Below, in pieces: positions 1-6,841 of a stretch of 8,652 nt of DNA. The position numbers were made by a program, and so were the translations under genes. The stretch's first letter is position 1. Each line of letters opens with the position of its first letter. The stretch is from JACQXM01 sp964569425. GTDB lineage: Bacteria; Planctomycetota; Phycisphaerae; UBA1845. Under the pieces are notes generated by a model. It made no database searches. It was not told where the DNA came from and saw only the letters and a list, made by a program, of their open reading frames with translations. The stretch covers positions 1 through 8,652 of the forward strand of contig CAZMVD010000159.1 in assembly GCA_964569425.1 (NCBI GenBank), read 5' to 3'.

Positions 1-2
1 GC

Positions 3-866
3 GACAGGGGGCAAACCGCGCAACTGGCGTCGCGCCTCACCGGCAGCAGCGACATTTTCGCTTCGACAGGACGTCCGCAAACCGCGAGCGTCAACTTCAT
101 CACGGCGCACGACGGGTTCACCCTTCGCGACCTGGTGACGTTTGAACGCAAGCACAATGAGGCCAACGGCGAAGGCAACCGTGACGGCGTCGATCACAAC
201 TTCAGCCACCACTGGGGAATCGAGGGACCGACCGACCGCTGGGAGGTGAACCGCCTGCGCGACCGCGTCCGCCGCTCGCTGATGGGCACGCTGCTGCTGT
301 CGCTCGGCGTGCCCATGCTCACCGCCGGTGACGAAATCGGCCATTCACAGCAGGGCAACAACAACCCCTATTGCCAGGACAACCCCCTGACGTGGATCGA
401 CTGGAAGCTGGACGCACGGCAGGAGCGCTTCCTGCACTTTACCCGCCAGCTTACGGCCGTCCGCCGGCGCCTGAAGGCCGTGTATTCACGGGGTTATTTC
501 CACGGCGAAGCGGCGAACGGGGCACACTGGAAAGACCTGACCTGGCTGCGTGAGGACGGGCGTGAATTGACGCACGACGACTGGCACGATCCGCACCGGC
601 ACGCGGTGGCGGCACTGATGCACCGTAATGACGATGCGTCGGCGGAAGCGGCAACGTTTCTGCTGCTGCTCAATGCGCACTCCCGGCGGCGGGAATTCCG
701 GCTTCCGATGGCGGCGGGTGTGACCGGGTGGCGATGCATGGTGAACACCGCGCGGAGGCGCCAATCCCGGCGCATCAACTACGGAGATCGACTCCGCGTG
801 GCGCCGTTTGCGCTGGTGCTCATGCGGGCGGAAAGGACCGCCGCGACGTTCGGGCGAGACTCATGA
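3..866 (+). CDS. glgX: Glycogen debranching enzyme GlgX, C-terminal part (5' end outside window)
   Basis: The reading frame is open from position 3 to the TGA at 864-866, giving the last 287 residues of an isoamylase-type GH13 debranching enzyme. These enzymes hydrolyse alpha-1,6 branches of phosphorylase-limit dextrin in the cytoplasm and release short maltodextrins. Visible family marks are the catalytic-domain segment NFITAHDGFTL, whose His-Asp (108-113) is the conserved GH13 pair next to the transition-state stabilising Asp, followed by a KHNEANGEGNRDG stretch and a GDEIGHSQQGNNNPYCQDN stretch, both hallmarks of GlgX/TreX. A Trp-Leu-x-x-Asp-Gly segment and a C-terminal beta-sandwich domain follow. 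Bacterial GlgX is usually about 650-720 residues, so over half the protein lies upstream. The product acts just before MalQ, encoded downstream. Subtype (GlgX versus TreX-like) cannot be settled from the C-terminal part alone. Confidence 0.95.
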   Translation, partial: DRGQTAQLASRLTGSSDIFASTGRPQTASVNFITAHDGFTLRDLVTFERKHNEANGEGNRDGVDHNFSHHWGIEGPTDRWEVNRLRDRVRRSLMGTLLLSLGVPMLTAGDEIGHSQQGNNNPYCQDNPLTWIDWKLDARQERFLHFTRQLTAVRRRLKAVYSRGYFHGEAANGAHWKDLTWLREDGRELTHDDWHDPHRHAVAALMHRNDDASAEAATFLLLLNAHSRRREFRLPMAAGVTGWRCMVNTARRRQSRRINYGDRLRVAPFALVLMRAERTAATFGRDS

Positions 867-909
867 TTGGTTGACCGCTATGCGCCGACTCGCAGCGGCT
901 TCAATCAAC

Positions 910-918
910 TGGTAGAAT
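910..918 (+). promoter_or_regulatory. Possible extended -10 promoter for the DUF433/DUF5615 pair
   Basis: TGGTAGAAT fits an extended -10 element (TGn followed by a TATAAT-like hexamer with two mismatches). It lies in the 150-nt gap between glgX and the small gene pair, about 100 nt before the preferred GTG start. No good -35 hexamer sits at the usual 17 nt upstream (only TCGCAG-like sequence), so this is a weak call resting on the extended -10 alone. An own promoter would be expected for a mobile toxin-antitoxin-like cassette. Confidence 0.2.
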
Positions 919-1003
919 GCCCTGGGAAACGGAATCGGCGTGGCACTGGCATTGGGTGAGCCGGCGCGCGGTCGGTGGCTACCGGCGTGATCGGCGCTGA
1001 TCT

Positions 1004-1008
1004 AAGGA
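1004..1008 (+). promoter_or_regulatory. Shine-Dalgarno site deciding the DUF433 start
   Basis: AAGGA lies 8 nt before the GTG at 1017. The in-frame GTG codons at 975 and 987 have no comparable site. The 1017 start also places the conserved FDRITFDP segment at the very N-terminus, as is usual for DUF433 proteins. Confidence 0.6.
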
Positions 1009-1016
1009 CGCAACTC

Positions 1017-1232
1017 GTGTTTGATCGTATCACGTTTGATCCGCAAATCCTGGGCGGTCGGGCCTGTATCCGCGGTATGCGCATCCCCGTTTCGGTCATC
1101 GTCAAGCAGATCGCCCACGGGGCCGCGCGCGAGGAAGTGCTGGCGGACTATCCCGATCTGACCCCGGAGGACATTCAACAGGCACTCGAATACGCCGCCT
1201 GGCTGTCACAGGAGGAGGTTCGCTCGGCGTGA
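1017..1232 (+). CDS. DUF433 family protein, antitoxin-like
   Basis: A 71-residue protein from GTG 1017; a longer 85-residue version from GTG 975 is possible but adds residues without family similarity. It shows the DUF433 signature in order: an FDRITFDPQILGG start, the core CIRGMRIPVSVI, then the acidic LADYPDLTPEDI segment and ALEYAAW helix. The common GTR of the core is GMR here. DUF433 proteins are small predicted helix-turn-helix proteins, typically paired with a DUF5615 or PIN-like partner, and are regarded as likely antitoxins that bind both partner and promoter. The next gene begins inside its last codons (4-nt GTGA overlap), so translational coupling is likely. The pair sits between glgX and malQ and has lower GC than either. 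Antitoxin function is inferred from family and gene order only. Confidence 0.85.
   Translation: MFDRITFDPQILGGRACIRGMRIPVSVIVKQIAHGAAREEVLADYPDLTPEDIQQALEYAAWLSQEEVRSA
1211..1218 (+). promoter_or_regulatory. Strong Shine-Dalgarno site for the DUF5615 gene
   Basis: GGAGGAGG is close to a perfect anti-16S match and lies 10 nt before the GTG at 1229, inside the 3' end of the DUF433 coding region. It supports the GTG start and efficient translation of the second gene of the pair. Confidence 0.7.
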
Positions 1233-1609
1233 CGACCACTCTGCGGTTTCTTGCGGATATGGGCGTATCGCAAGGCATCGTGCAATGGCTTCGCCAGGAG
1301 GGACACGATGCCGTGCATTTGCGCGAGCTTGGATTGCAGACGCTTCCCAACGGGCTGATCTTCGAGAAAGCGTTGGTCGAAAGCCGAATTGTCATTACGT
1401 TTGACCTTGATTTCGGGGAAATTGTAGCCCTTTCGCCGGGCGGTCAAGGTCGCGTGATTCTGTTTCGCGTCAACAACACTCGAACGAGCTTTCTGATCGA
1501 ACGACTCTCTAGCGTCCTTCCGAGTACGTCCGAGGCTCTCGTATCGGGCAGTATCGTGGTCGTGGAAGATGCGCGCCATCGGACTAGGCGTCTTCCGCCG
1601 GGAACGTAA
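1229..1609 (+). CDS. DUF5615 family PIN-like protein, toxin-like
   Basis: A 126-residue protein starting at GTG 1229 and ending at TAA 1607-1609. It matches the DUF5615 PIN-like layout: an N-terminal RFLADMGV strand with Asp10, a WLRQEGHDAVHL segment, and RIVITFDLDFGE with Asp59 and Asp61. PIN-like domains are metal-dependent RNases that use a cluster of acidic residues, and this protein would be the toxin of the pair. One position that is commonly Asp in the family, in the loop before the central helix, reads Asn41 here (LPNGLIFEKA), so activity may be weakened. The central part is richer in A and T than glgX or malQ, which suggests transfer. Only 6 nt separate its stop from the malQ start, and the two genes share a reading frame. 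Toxin function is inferred, not shown by sequence. Confidence 0.82.
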   Translation: MTTTLRFLADMGVSQGIVQWLRQEGHDAVHLRELGLQTLPNGLIFEKALVESRIVITFDLDFGEIVALSPGGQGRVILFRVNNTRTSFLIERLSSVLPSTSEALVSGSIVVVEDARHRTRRLPPGT

Positions 1610-1615
1610 CATACT

Positions 1616-3826
1616 GTGTCCACCCGCACCTGCCTGCGACAACTGGCTGACCTGGCGGGCATACTTCCTGTTTACGTGGACAGCGGTGGAAAACGCCGGC
1701 ACCACACTTCGGATGCCACGCGCGTGGCACTACTCGCGGCCATGGGGTGGGACGGCTCCACCGAATCGGCCGCGCGGCAGACCCTGGAACAACTGGCGGA
1801 CGCGCGGCGCAGCGAGCTGCTCTCGCCTGTGCGCGTGGTGCGGCTTCCGCTGCGATCCCTGCAAACGACTATACGACTTTCCGCTGCTCGCGAAGGCGAG
1901 TCCGTCTCGTGGCGGCTCGAACTGGTCGACGAGGCAGGCCGGTTCATGGAACAACGGGAGGGCCGAAAGCGGATTTCCGGTACCCGGGCGGTCCTTTCGA
2001 TCCGCCACCGCCGCGTGCCCCCGGAAGGCTATTACACGCTGCGTGCAACGGTGCAGTCCGGCGTTCAAACCTGGGATGGGGAACAAACTCTGATCATCAC
2101 TCCAACCCGTTGCTGGACGGTCGAAGAAGCCCTGGGCTCGGGCCGCGGTTGGGGCATCTGGACGAATCTTTACAGCCTCCGCAGCCGCCGCAACTGGGGC
2201 GTGGGCGACCTGACCGACCTGCGCCGCCTGGCGCACAGCGCCGCCCGTTATGGCGCCGATTTTCTGGGCATCAACCCCTTGCACGCCGTCTGGAACACCC
2301 CGCAGCGCGTGGCGCCCTATTCGCCGGTGAGCCGCCTGTTTCGCAACCTCATTTACCTGGACATCGAAGCAGTGCCCGAGTTATCCCGCTGCCCGGCCGC
2401 GCAGCGGCTCGTGTCCGCGCGGTCGTTTCAACAGGAGCTGGCCGCGTTGCGCGCCGCTGAAGTCATCGATTATCCCCGCATCGCCGCGCTCAAGCTGCGC
2501 GCCATGCAATGGCTGTTCCAGGTGTTCGCGCAGGATATCATGAACCGGCGGTCGCCGGCGCGGCGCGCGGCGTTCTTGACGTTTCTGGAACGCGGCGGTG
2601 TTCCCCTGGCGCAGTACCTTCAATTCATGGCGCTGGCGGAGCGCTTCTCGCGCCCGCCCCATCTTGCCACGGACTGGCGCCGCTGGCCGGCGAAGCTGCG
2701 CGACCTTGGCCTGTGCGGCTGTCCGGGCGACATCGCGGGCGATGTCACGGCGTGGGATCTGCACCTGTTTGTGCAGTTCGAGCTCGATCGTCAGCTCGCC
2801 CTTGTCCAGCGAACGGCGCGCAAAGCCGGCATGTCCCTGGGACTCTACGGCGACCTCGCCGTTGGCTCGGCGCGCGACGGCAGCGACATGTGGGCGCACC
2901 GCGATCTGTTCGTGGAGGGCGCCACGATCGGCTGCCCCCCCGACCCGCTGGCGGAACGGGGACAGGACTGGAACCTGCCGCCGCTCAACCCGCACACGCT
3001 GCGCGCATCCGGCTATCGCTATTGGATTTCGCTACTTCGCAGCGCCTGTGCGCACGTAGGCATGTTGCGGTTGGATCATGTGATGGGCCTGTTTCGCCTT
3101 TTCTGGATTCCCCTGGGGCGACCCGCTTCCGAAGGCGCCTATGTGCGGTACCCCGCGGAGGATTTGCTGGGCATTGTGGCGCTGGAGAGCCGGCGAAACC
3201 GTGTGGTCATGGTCGGGGAAGACCTGGGCACCGTGCCGCCCGAAGTGCCCCCGGCGCTCGCCGACCGGGGCATTCTCTCCTGCCGCGTGCTGTACTTCGA
3301 ACGCACCGGCCGGCGGTTCAAGGCTCCTGCCACCTATTCACCGCGGGCGCTGGCTGCGGTAAACACGCACGACTTCGCACCGCAGGCGGGGTATTGGACC
3401 GCACGGGATCTAGATCTGCGCCGCACGTTGGGGCTGTTGACCCGGCGCGAATGGGAACAGGCCGTCGCCCGGCGCCACCGTGAACGCATTGCCCTGATTC
3501 GGACGCTGCGCAACGCCAGACTTCTGACCAAAGGGGATGCGGAGGATGTTGCGGCGATCGTGCGCGCTGTTCACCTGTTCCTGGCGCGTGCCCGTTCACC
3601 GCTCGTTGCGCTGTCGTGGGACGATCTCGCCGGCGAGTGGAAGCCGGTCAACCTGCCGGGCGTCGGACCGAAACAATTCCCGAGCTGGTCACGGCGTATG
3701 GCGCTGACTCAGGAGAAGCTGACCAAGGACCGCGCCCTTCACGAAACCCTGCATGCTGTTCATTTGCGGCGCGCCGGCGCGCGGCGACGCCCGATTCGCG
3801 GGCCTGAACCCCGGGACGCAGGATAG
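1616..3826 (+). CDS. malQ: 4-alpha-glucanotransferase MalQ (amylomaltase, GH77)
   Basis: A 736-residue cytoplasmic enzyme of the Escherichia coli MalQ type, somewhat longer than that protein (about 690). It transfers glucan chains between maltodextrins, releasing glucose and making longer chains for phosphorylase. Visible in order: an N-terminal domain with LRQLADLAGI and LLAAMG; RRNWGVGDLTDL and GINPLHAVW; APYSP; GLYGDLAVG (Asp413); the nucleophile in LRLDHVMG (Asp487); the acid/base in GEDLGTVP (Glu535); the third catalytic Asp in NTHDFAP (Asp586); and a C-terminal VNLPGVGPKQFPSWSRRM segment. All three carboxylates are present, but the usual HDLPT around the third reads HDFAP. GTG 1616 is chosen because LRQLADLAGI follows at once, as in homologues. 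Its Shine-Dalgarno is poor (GGAA about 12 nt upstream), so translation may depend on the gene before it. Confidence 0.95.
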   Translation: MSTRTCLRQLADLAGILPVYVDSGGKRRHHTSDATRVALLAAMGWDGSTESAARQTLEQLADARRSELLSPVRVVRLPLRSLQTTIRLSAAREGESVSWRLELVDEAGRFMEQREGRKRISGTRAVLSIRHRRVPPEGYYTLRATVQSGVQTWDGEQTLIITPTRCWTVEEALGSGRGWGIWTNLYSLRSRRNWGVGDLTDLRRLAHSAARYGADFLGINPLHAVWNTPQRVAPYSPVSRLFRNLIYLDIEAVPELSRCPAAQRLVSARSFQQELAALRAAEVIDYPRIAALKLRAMQWLFQVFAQDIMNRRSPARRAAFLTFLERGGVPLAQYLQFMALAERFSRPPHLATDWRRWPAKLRDLGLCGCPGDIAGDVTAWDLHLFVQFELDRQLALVQRTARKAGMSLGLYGDLAVGSARDGSDMWAHRDLFVEGATIGCPPDPLAERGQDWNLPPLNPHTLRASGYRYWISLLRSACAHVGMLRLDHVMGLFRLFWIPLGRPASEGAYVRYPAEDLLGIVALESRRNRVVMVGEDLGTVPPEVPPALADRGILSCRVLYFERTGRRFKAPATYSPRALAAVNTHDFAPQAGYWTARDLDLRRTLGLLTRREWEQAVARRHRERIALIRTLRNARLLTKGDAEDVAAIVRAVHLFLARARSPLVALSWDDLAGEWKPVNLPGVGPKQFPSWSRRMALTQEKLTKDRALHETLHAVHLRRAGARRRPIRGPEPRDAG

Positions 3827-4112
3827 CAAGGTAGGCGCGCGGATTCCCCGATCACCGCGCGGGTCGGTCCGCGAGGAACGCCAAACGTCGCCCGAGTCGT
3901 GCGTCGGCCTGCGTCGCGCCGGCCCTATCGGCCCCCCCGTTCGGATGGGCGCGATTTTCCTGCGACGCGGCTCTTATCGGCCCAACCACATTCACCCGTG
4001 GAATAGAGGCAGAATCGCTCCCTCGTCGGCCATTTGGCGTGCCTATGCTCAGGTAAGTGAATCCAGCGCCAGGCCCGCCGGTCAGCACCACAGGCCCAGC
4101 CTGGAAGGTAAC
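3827..4112. other. Intergenic stretch between malQ and the VanZ-like gene
   Basis: Apart from the hairpin at its left end I see no gene, tRNA or convincing promoter here. Short open frames on both strands show no recognisable protein features and look like GC-rich chance frames. The promoter of the VanZ-like gene should lie here, but no clear -35/-10 pair is visible. Confidence 0.6.
3836..3861 (+). terminator. GC hairpin just after malQ, possible terminator
   Basis: A perfect 7-bp stem (CGCGCGG at 3836-3842 with CCGCGCG at 3855-3861) encloses a 12-nt loop and begins 10 nt after the malQ stop. No T-run follows, so it is not a canonical intrinsic terminator. In DNA this GC-rich such a stem could also arise by chance. 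Confidence 0.3.
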
Positions 4113-4121
4113 GAGGGGAGG
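4113..4121 (+). promoter_or_regulatory. Shine-Dalgarno site of the VanZ-like gene
   Basis: GAGGGGAGG lies 5 nt before the ATG at 4127 and fixes the start of the membrane protein. Confidence 0.7.
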
Positions 4122-4126
4122 CGGCC

Positions 4127-5560
4127 ATGGAGCACGCCAGACGGCCCCGGGAGGCCGTCCAAGTCACTACGCTTATTGCGTCGGCGCACGCCACTCCGTG
4201 GCCCTGGTGGCTGGCGGCGTTGGTCGTGGGCGCGATTCTTTATGGGTCGCTGCTACCGTTTCGGTTGAGCGAACCCCTGCTGGCCGGATCGCTGCTCACG
4301 GCGCTGGGTCGCATCGGCTTTCATTCATCACCGCGCGCCGATTTGCTGGTCAACATCGCGCTGTATGTTCCGCTTGGCTTCGTGGTCGTGCTCGCGGCAA
4401 ACGCGCAGCGCCGAACCACCGCGCGAGTCGTGGGCGCCACCATTCTCGCCCTGCTCGTCAGCGGCACCGCGGAGCTGTTGCAGACTGCGATGCCGGCGCG
4501 CGTGGCCTCCTGGGTGGATGTACGATCCAACGCGCTGGGGGCAATTGTGGGGGCATTCGCGGGGTGCGTGGCACTGCGACTCTGGCCAGGTACGGCCGCC
4601 GCCGTGGCGACAAGCTGGCGCCGGTCGCCATTGCACGCGGCTTCGGCAGCGCTGGCAGTGGGCTTGCTGCTGCTGGCGGTCGTGCCGTTTGATTTCGTGG
4701 TCAACGGCGAGCAGTTGCGTGCGTCATTCCTGAGCGCCCATTGGGACTTCACCACGGTTCGCACCAGCGCGCCGGGTGCGCCGCCCTTTGCCGCCCTGAT
4801 GACGCAGGTGGCCGGCATTGGCTGGTTCGCGTTGCTGGCTTACCTTTGGGCGCTGGGCGCACGGCAACTGGGTCGAGATCGATTCGCCGCCGCCGCTTCG
4901 GCATTGAAGCACGCCGCGATTCTCGTCGTGCTCTGCGAGTTGATGCAGTTGTTCACGCGATCGCGCGTGTTCGACACCGCGTCGATCCTGCTGCGGCTGC
5001 TGGGGGTCGCGGGCGGCACCTGGCTGGCGCTGGGGGTCGTCGATCGTTGGCCGCGCACGTCCGGCCGCAAGACTGTCTGGTGGGCCTTTCCTCGGCCGCT
5101 GGTGGGTTTGGTTCTGGCGCTGCATGTGCTGGTGGTGGGCGTGGGGCAATTGGGTTTTCCACCGGCAGGGGCCGAGCCCGCCGAGCGACTCCGGGCGAGC
5201 TGGGTTCCGTTCGAGTCGCTCTGGAAACTGCCCTGGTCGACGGCGATGGAACGCGGCGTTTCGATCGGCATCACCTTCGCCGGCCTGGCGATCGGCCTGC
5301 TCCTGTGGCAGCGGCGATGCAACCGTGGAGCCTGGGTAGCGACCATCGCGACGTCGGTCGGGTTCGCCGCGCTCTTTGAATGGATGGCGTCTTACGGCGG
5401 CCGACGGCCGTGGGATATCACGCAACCCGTGCTCGCTACGCTGGTCGCCACGGTCGTCTGCTGGGGTGCCAAGCGTCTGGCACTAACGCGCGTCGATGCG
5501 GCGGCTTCGCTGTCCGTGACCGGGAACCCCGATGAGTACGACACGGCGTGTACGATGTGA
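4127..5560 (+). CDS. VanZ-like membrane protein with three tandem VanZ-type units
   Basis: A 477-residue integral membrane protein with many hydrophobic segments. Residues 39-142 form a clear VanZ-like unit: YGSLLPF (39-45), Asp72 and Asn76 before YVPLGF (80-85), then Glu116, Gln119, Arg125, Asp131 and Asn135 in the pattern ELLQ...R..SW.DV..N..G. The layout recurs at about 185-297, with VPFDF (186-190), then CELMQLF, Arg280 and Asp283-Thr-Ala-Ser286. It recurs again at about 359-442, with WVPF, then FEWM (Glu418), Arg427 and Asp430-Ile-Thr. VanZ itself gives low-level teicoplanin resistance in enterococci; for most relatives, including multi-unit ones, the role is unknown, and a cell-envelope role is only a guess. 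The family call for the first unit is firm; the second and third are inferred from the repeated pattern. It is convergent with the PilZ gene and probably transcribed alone. Confidence 0.85.
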   Translation: MEHARRPREAVQVTTLIASAHATPWPWWLAALVVGAILYGSLLPFRLSEPLLAGSLLTALGRIGFHSSPRADLLVNIALYVPLGFVVVLAANAQRRTTARVVGATILALLVSGTAELLQTAMPARVASWVDVRSNALGAIVGAFAGCVALRLWPGTAAAVATSWRRSPLHAASAALAVGLLLLAVVPFDFVVNGEQLRASFLSAHWDFTTVRTSAPGAPPFAALMTQVAGIGWFALLAYLWALGARQLGRDRFAAAASALKHAAILVVLCELMQLFTRSRVFDTASILLRLLGVAGGTWLALGVVDRWPRTSGRKTVWWAFPRPLVGLVLALHVLVVGVGQLGFPPAGAEPAERLRASWVPFESLWKLPWSTAMERGVSIGITFAGLAIGLLLWQRRCNRGAWVATIATSVGFAALFEWMASYGGRRPWDITQPVLATLVATVVCWGAKRLALTRVDAAASLSVTGNPDEYDTACTM

Positions 5561-5725
5561 GGCATGGCGCCGGGTACGTCCACCACGCGTCGCGCATCAG
5601 GCAACGGTTCTCATTCTGGTGACGGAGTCCATTCCTGCCGGACAGAGAAACGCGATTCAAAGAATGAGGAGAAGGGCAGCGGGATCCGGCGAATGGGCAA
5701 ACACTGAACGGGGTGAGAACGTCCG
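5561..5725. other. Convergent intergenic region between VanZ-like and PilZ genes
   Basis: These 165 nt receive the 3' ends of two convergent genes. I searched for a hairpin with a T-run on either strand and found none that is convincing. A short plus-strand frame from 5532 overlaps the VanZ-like gene end and has no recognisable features. Confidence 0.5.
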
Positions 5726-6121
5726 CTAAAAGTACAATGGCTGGTCAAAACGCAAACCGGCCCCCAGCGCGCCCGGAGCGGGCGCGGCCCCCCGGGCCGT
5801 GCGGACGACCGTCGCATAACAACCCCCGGTTAGAAAACAGGCGAGATCGGGCGCTTCCGACTCTTCGGTCAGGAGGACTTCGTAGCGCTGTCCTACGGTC
5901 AGGCCCGAAGACTCGGGAACCTGAACGCAAATCCCCCCTTCGCTGATGTTGGTGGTCTGGCACATCAGGCCGTCATCCAATCCACGTCCCAGCAGGAGGG
6001 CCTTTAACTTCCGCGGGTGGCGCAGGGAGGCGCGCCGTTCCAATTGGTCTGCGTTTCGGGACCGTTCGCCGGTGGATGCCAGCGGTTCAGAAACGCTCAT
6101 CTCGGCAATCGTCTGTGACAT
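5726..6121 (-). CDS. PilZ domain protein, predicted c-di-GMP receptor
   Basis: A 131-residue single-domain protein read on the minus strand from ATG 6121 to the TAG at 5726-5728. Both parts of the PilZ c-di-GMP-binding signature are intact: RxxxR as Arg30-Ala-Ser-Leu-Arg34 (in LERRASLRHPRK) and the N/DxSxxG motif as Asn58-Ile-Ser60-Glu-Gly-Gly63. The chain then runs through beta strands to GAGLRFDQPLYF, the usual last strand of the barrel. PilZ proteins act as cytoplasmic effectors that change partner activity when c-di-GMP rises, for example in motility or exopolysaccharide production; nothing here names the partner. ATG 6121 is preferred over an upstream GTG at 6178 because AGGGA lies 8 nt before it and the added residues are not family-like. 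It stands alone, convergent to the VanZ-like gene, with its own strong promoter. Confidence 0.9.
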   Translation of the reverse strand: MSQTIAEMSVSEPLASTGERSRNADQLERRASLRHPRKLKALLLGRGLDDGLMCQTTNISEGGICVQVPESSGLTVGQRYEVLLTEESEAPDLACFLTGGCYATVVRTARGAAPAPGALGAGLRFDQPLYF

Positions 6122-6129
6122 GGTCCGTT

Positions 6130-6134
6130 TCCCT
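6130..6134 (-). promoter_or_regulatory. Shine-Dalgarno site of the PilZ gene
   Basis: On the minus strand AGGGA stands 8 nt before the ATG at 6121. It decides this start over the GTG at 6178. Confidence 0.6.
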
Positions 6135-6154
6135 ACTTTCGTCGAAGTCCTCTC

Positions 6155-6171
6155 GCGGCGGACGCCGCCGC
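6155..6171 (-). promoter_or_regulatory. Hairpin in the PilZ mRNA leader
   Basis: A perfect 7-bp GC stem (6155-6161 with 6165-6171) closes a 3-nt loop, placed 33 nt before the PilZ start codon within the predicted leader. It has no T-run and does not cover the Shine-Dalgarno site. It may be a leader structural element; I could not match it to a known riboswitch, including the c-di-GMP-I (GEMM) consensus. Confidence 0.35.
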
Positions 6172-6271
6172 TTGCCACAATTCAGAGTTGGTGCTCAATA
6201 CAGGTCATGGCGCCCGTTGGGACCCTCCGTTCTTATCGGCACCCATAAACGACATGTTGGGCCGAAATTAG

Positions 6272-6299
6272 AGTATAGCACACCGCCACCTTTCGTCAA
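6272..6299 (-). promoter_or_regulatory. Sigma70-type promoter for the PilZ gene
   Basis: On the minus strand TTGACG (6299-6294) and TATACT (6277-6272) are separated by 16 nt, and TGC directly before the -10 gives an extended -10 element. Each hexamer has one mismatch to consensus, remarkable in DNA of this GC content. Transcription should begin near 6265, giving a leader of about 145 nt before ATG 6121. Confidence 0.7.
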
Positions 6300-6348
6300 C
6301 GTCGTTTTGGGTTTCCGCCGCCGGGGGGGTCAGCTACGCATTCCGGTA

Positions 6349-6841
6349 TCAGGCCGTTATTCGAGTTTTCCAGTACTGCTCCCATTGCCCGCTCTCCCGG
6401 AGGGCCACGAGGTTCATCAGGGCTGCGGCCTGGTTCGCACCCCAAGTCATGCCGGGGAGCTTGTGCCGCTGTGAGAGTTTCTGACACTTGGCCTCGGTGG
6501 GTTCGGGACCGATGCCCCGCCTCGCCTTCGCCCCAACTAACCCTGGCCGTATCCCACACGTGTTCGCTCGGGCGGCAGACGTCCAGCAACATGGCCTTCA
6601 GCTTCGGGTGGCGTTTCCGGAGCTGGTTGCGATTCCAAAGTCCGCCGTCGGTCAGGGAGAGCGTTTCGCCCGCCCGTCCCCACCGCAGCGCATCGGCATG
6701 GCGCCGCAGCAACTCCCCCAAGCGTTCCTGGCGGCCAAGCGTCGCGAGGACATGCTTGTGCGGCTGGGATCGGTCATCTGGTGCATAACAACATCTATGT
6801 CCATGGCTCACTTCTGAAAGATATCCATAGCGTACGAACAC
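6349..6841 (-). pseudogene. Decayed transposase remnant, frameshifted and shortened
   Basis: Two stretches of transposase-like protein lie on the minus strand in different frames. The upstream frame begins with GTG 6841 and reads VFVRYG, then HVLATLGRQERL (LATLGR at 6731-6748), which resembles the N-terminus of IS1634-type transposases. It continues with SLTDGG (TDGG 6641-6652) and KAMLLDVCRPSEHVWDTAR, resembling the DDE core of ISKra4-like transposases (usual form LDFYHxxEHLW). The second frame carries a good C-terminus: KLSQRHKLPGMTWGANQAAA, then NLVALRESGQWEQYW, ending at the TGA at 6349-6351. The frame changes near 6500, and roughly 150 residues expected between the two core blocks are missing. 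It is therefore non-functional. Family assignment is tentative: one element with unusual motifs, or a fusion of two. A 7-bp inverted repeat, ATTCCGG/CCGGAAT at 6340-6346 and 6843-6849, brackets the remnant. Confidence 0.7.

Noticed and set aside
1175..1705. Minus-strand open frame of 176 codons opposite the DUF433, DUF5615 and malQ starts
   Set aside because: It lies opposite three well-supported genes, has no recognisable motif, and looks like an antisense frame of GC-rich coding DNA.
3769..3782. Perfect 14-bp palindrome GCGCGCCGGCGCGC
   Set aside because: It lies within the malQ coding region and consists only of G and C, so it is expected by chance in an Arg/Ala-rich C-terminus.
5532..5729. 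Plus-strand open frame of 65 codons after the VanZ-like gene
   Set aside because: It overlaps the end of the VanZ-like gene, has no clear ribosome site and is Arg-rich in the way of chance GC-rich frames.
6122..6265. Possible c-di-GMP riboswitch in the PilZ leader
   Set aside because: I could not find the conserved core of the GEMM-I consensus or its tetraloop-receptor arrangement; only a simple hairpin is visible.
6488..6817. Plus-strand open frame of 109 codons across the transposase remnant
   Set aside because: The minus strand carries the recognisable transposase motifs in this interval, so the plus frame is a shadow.
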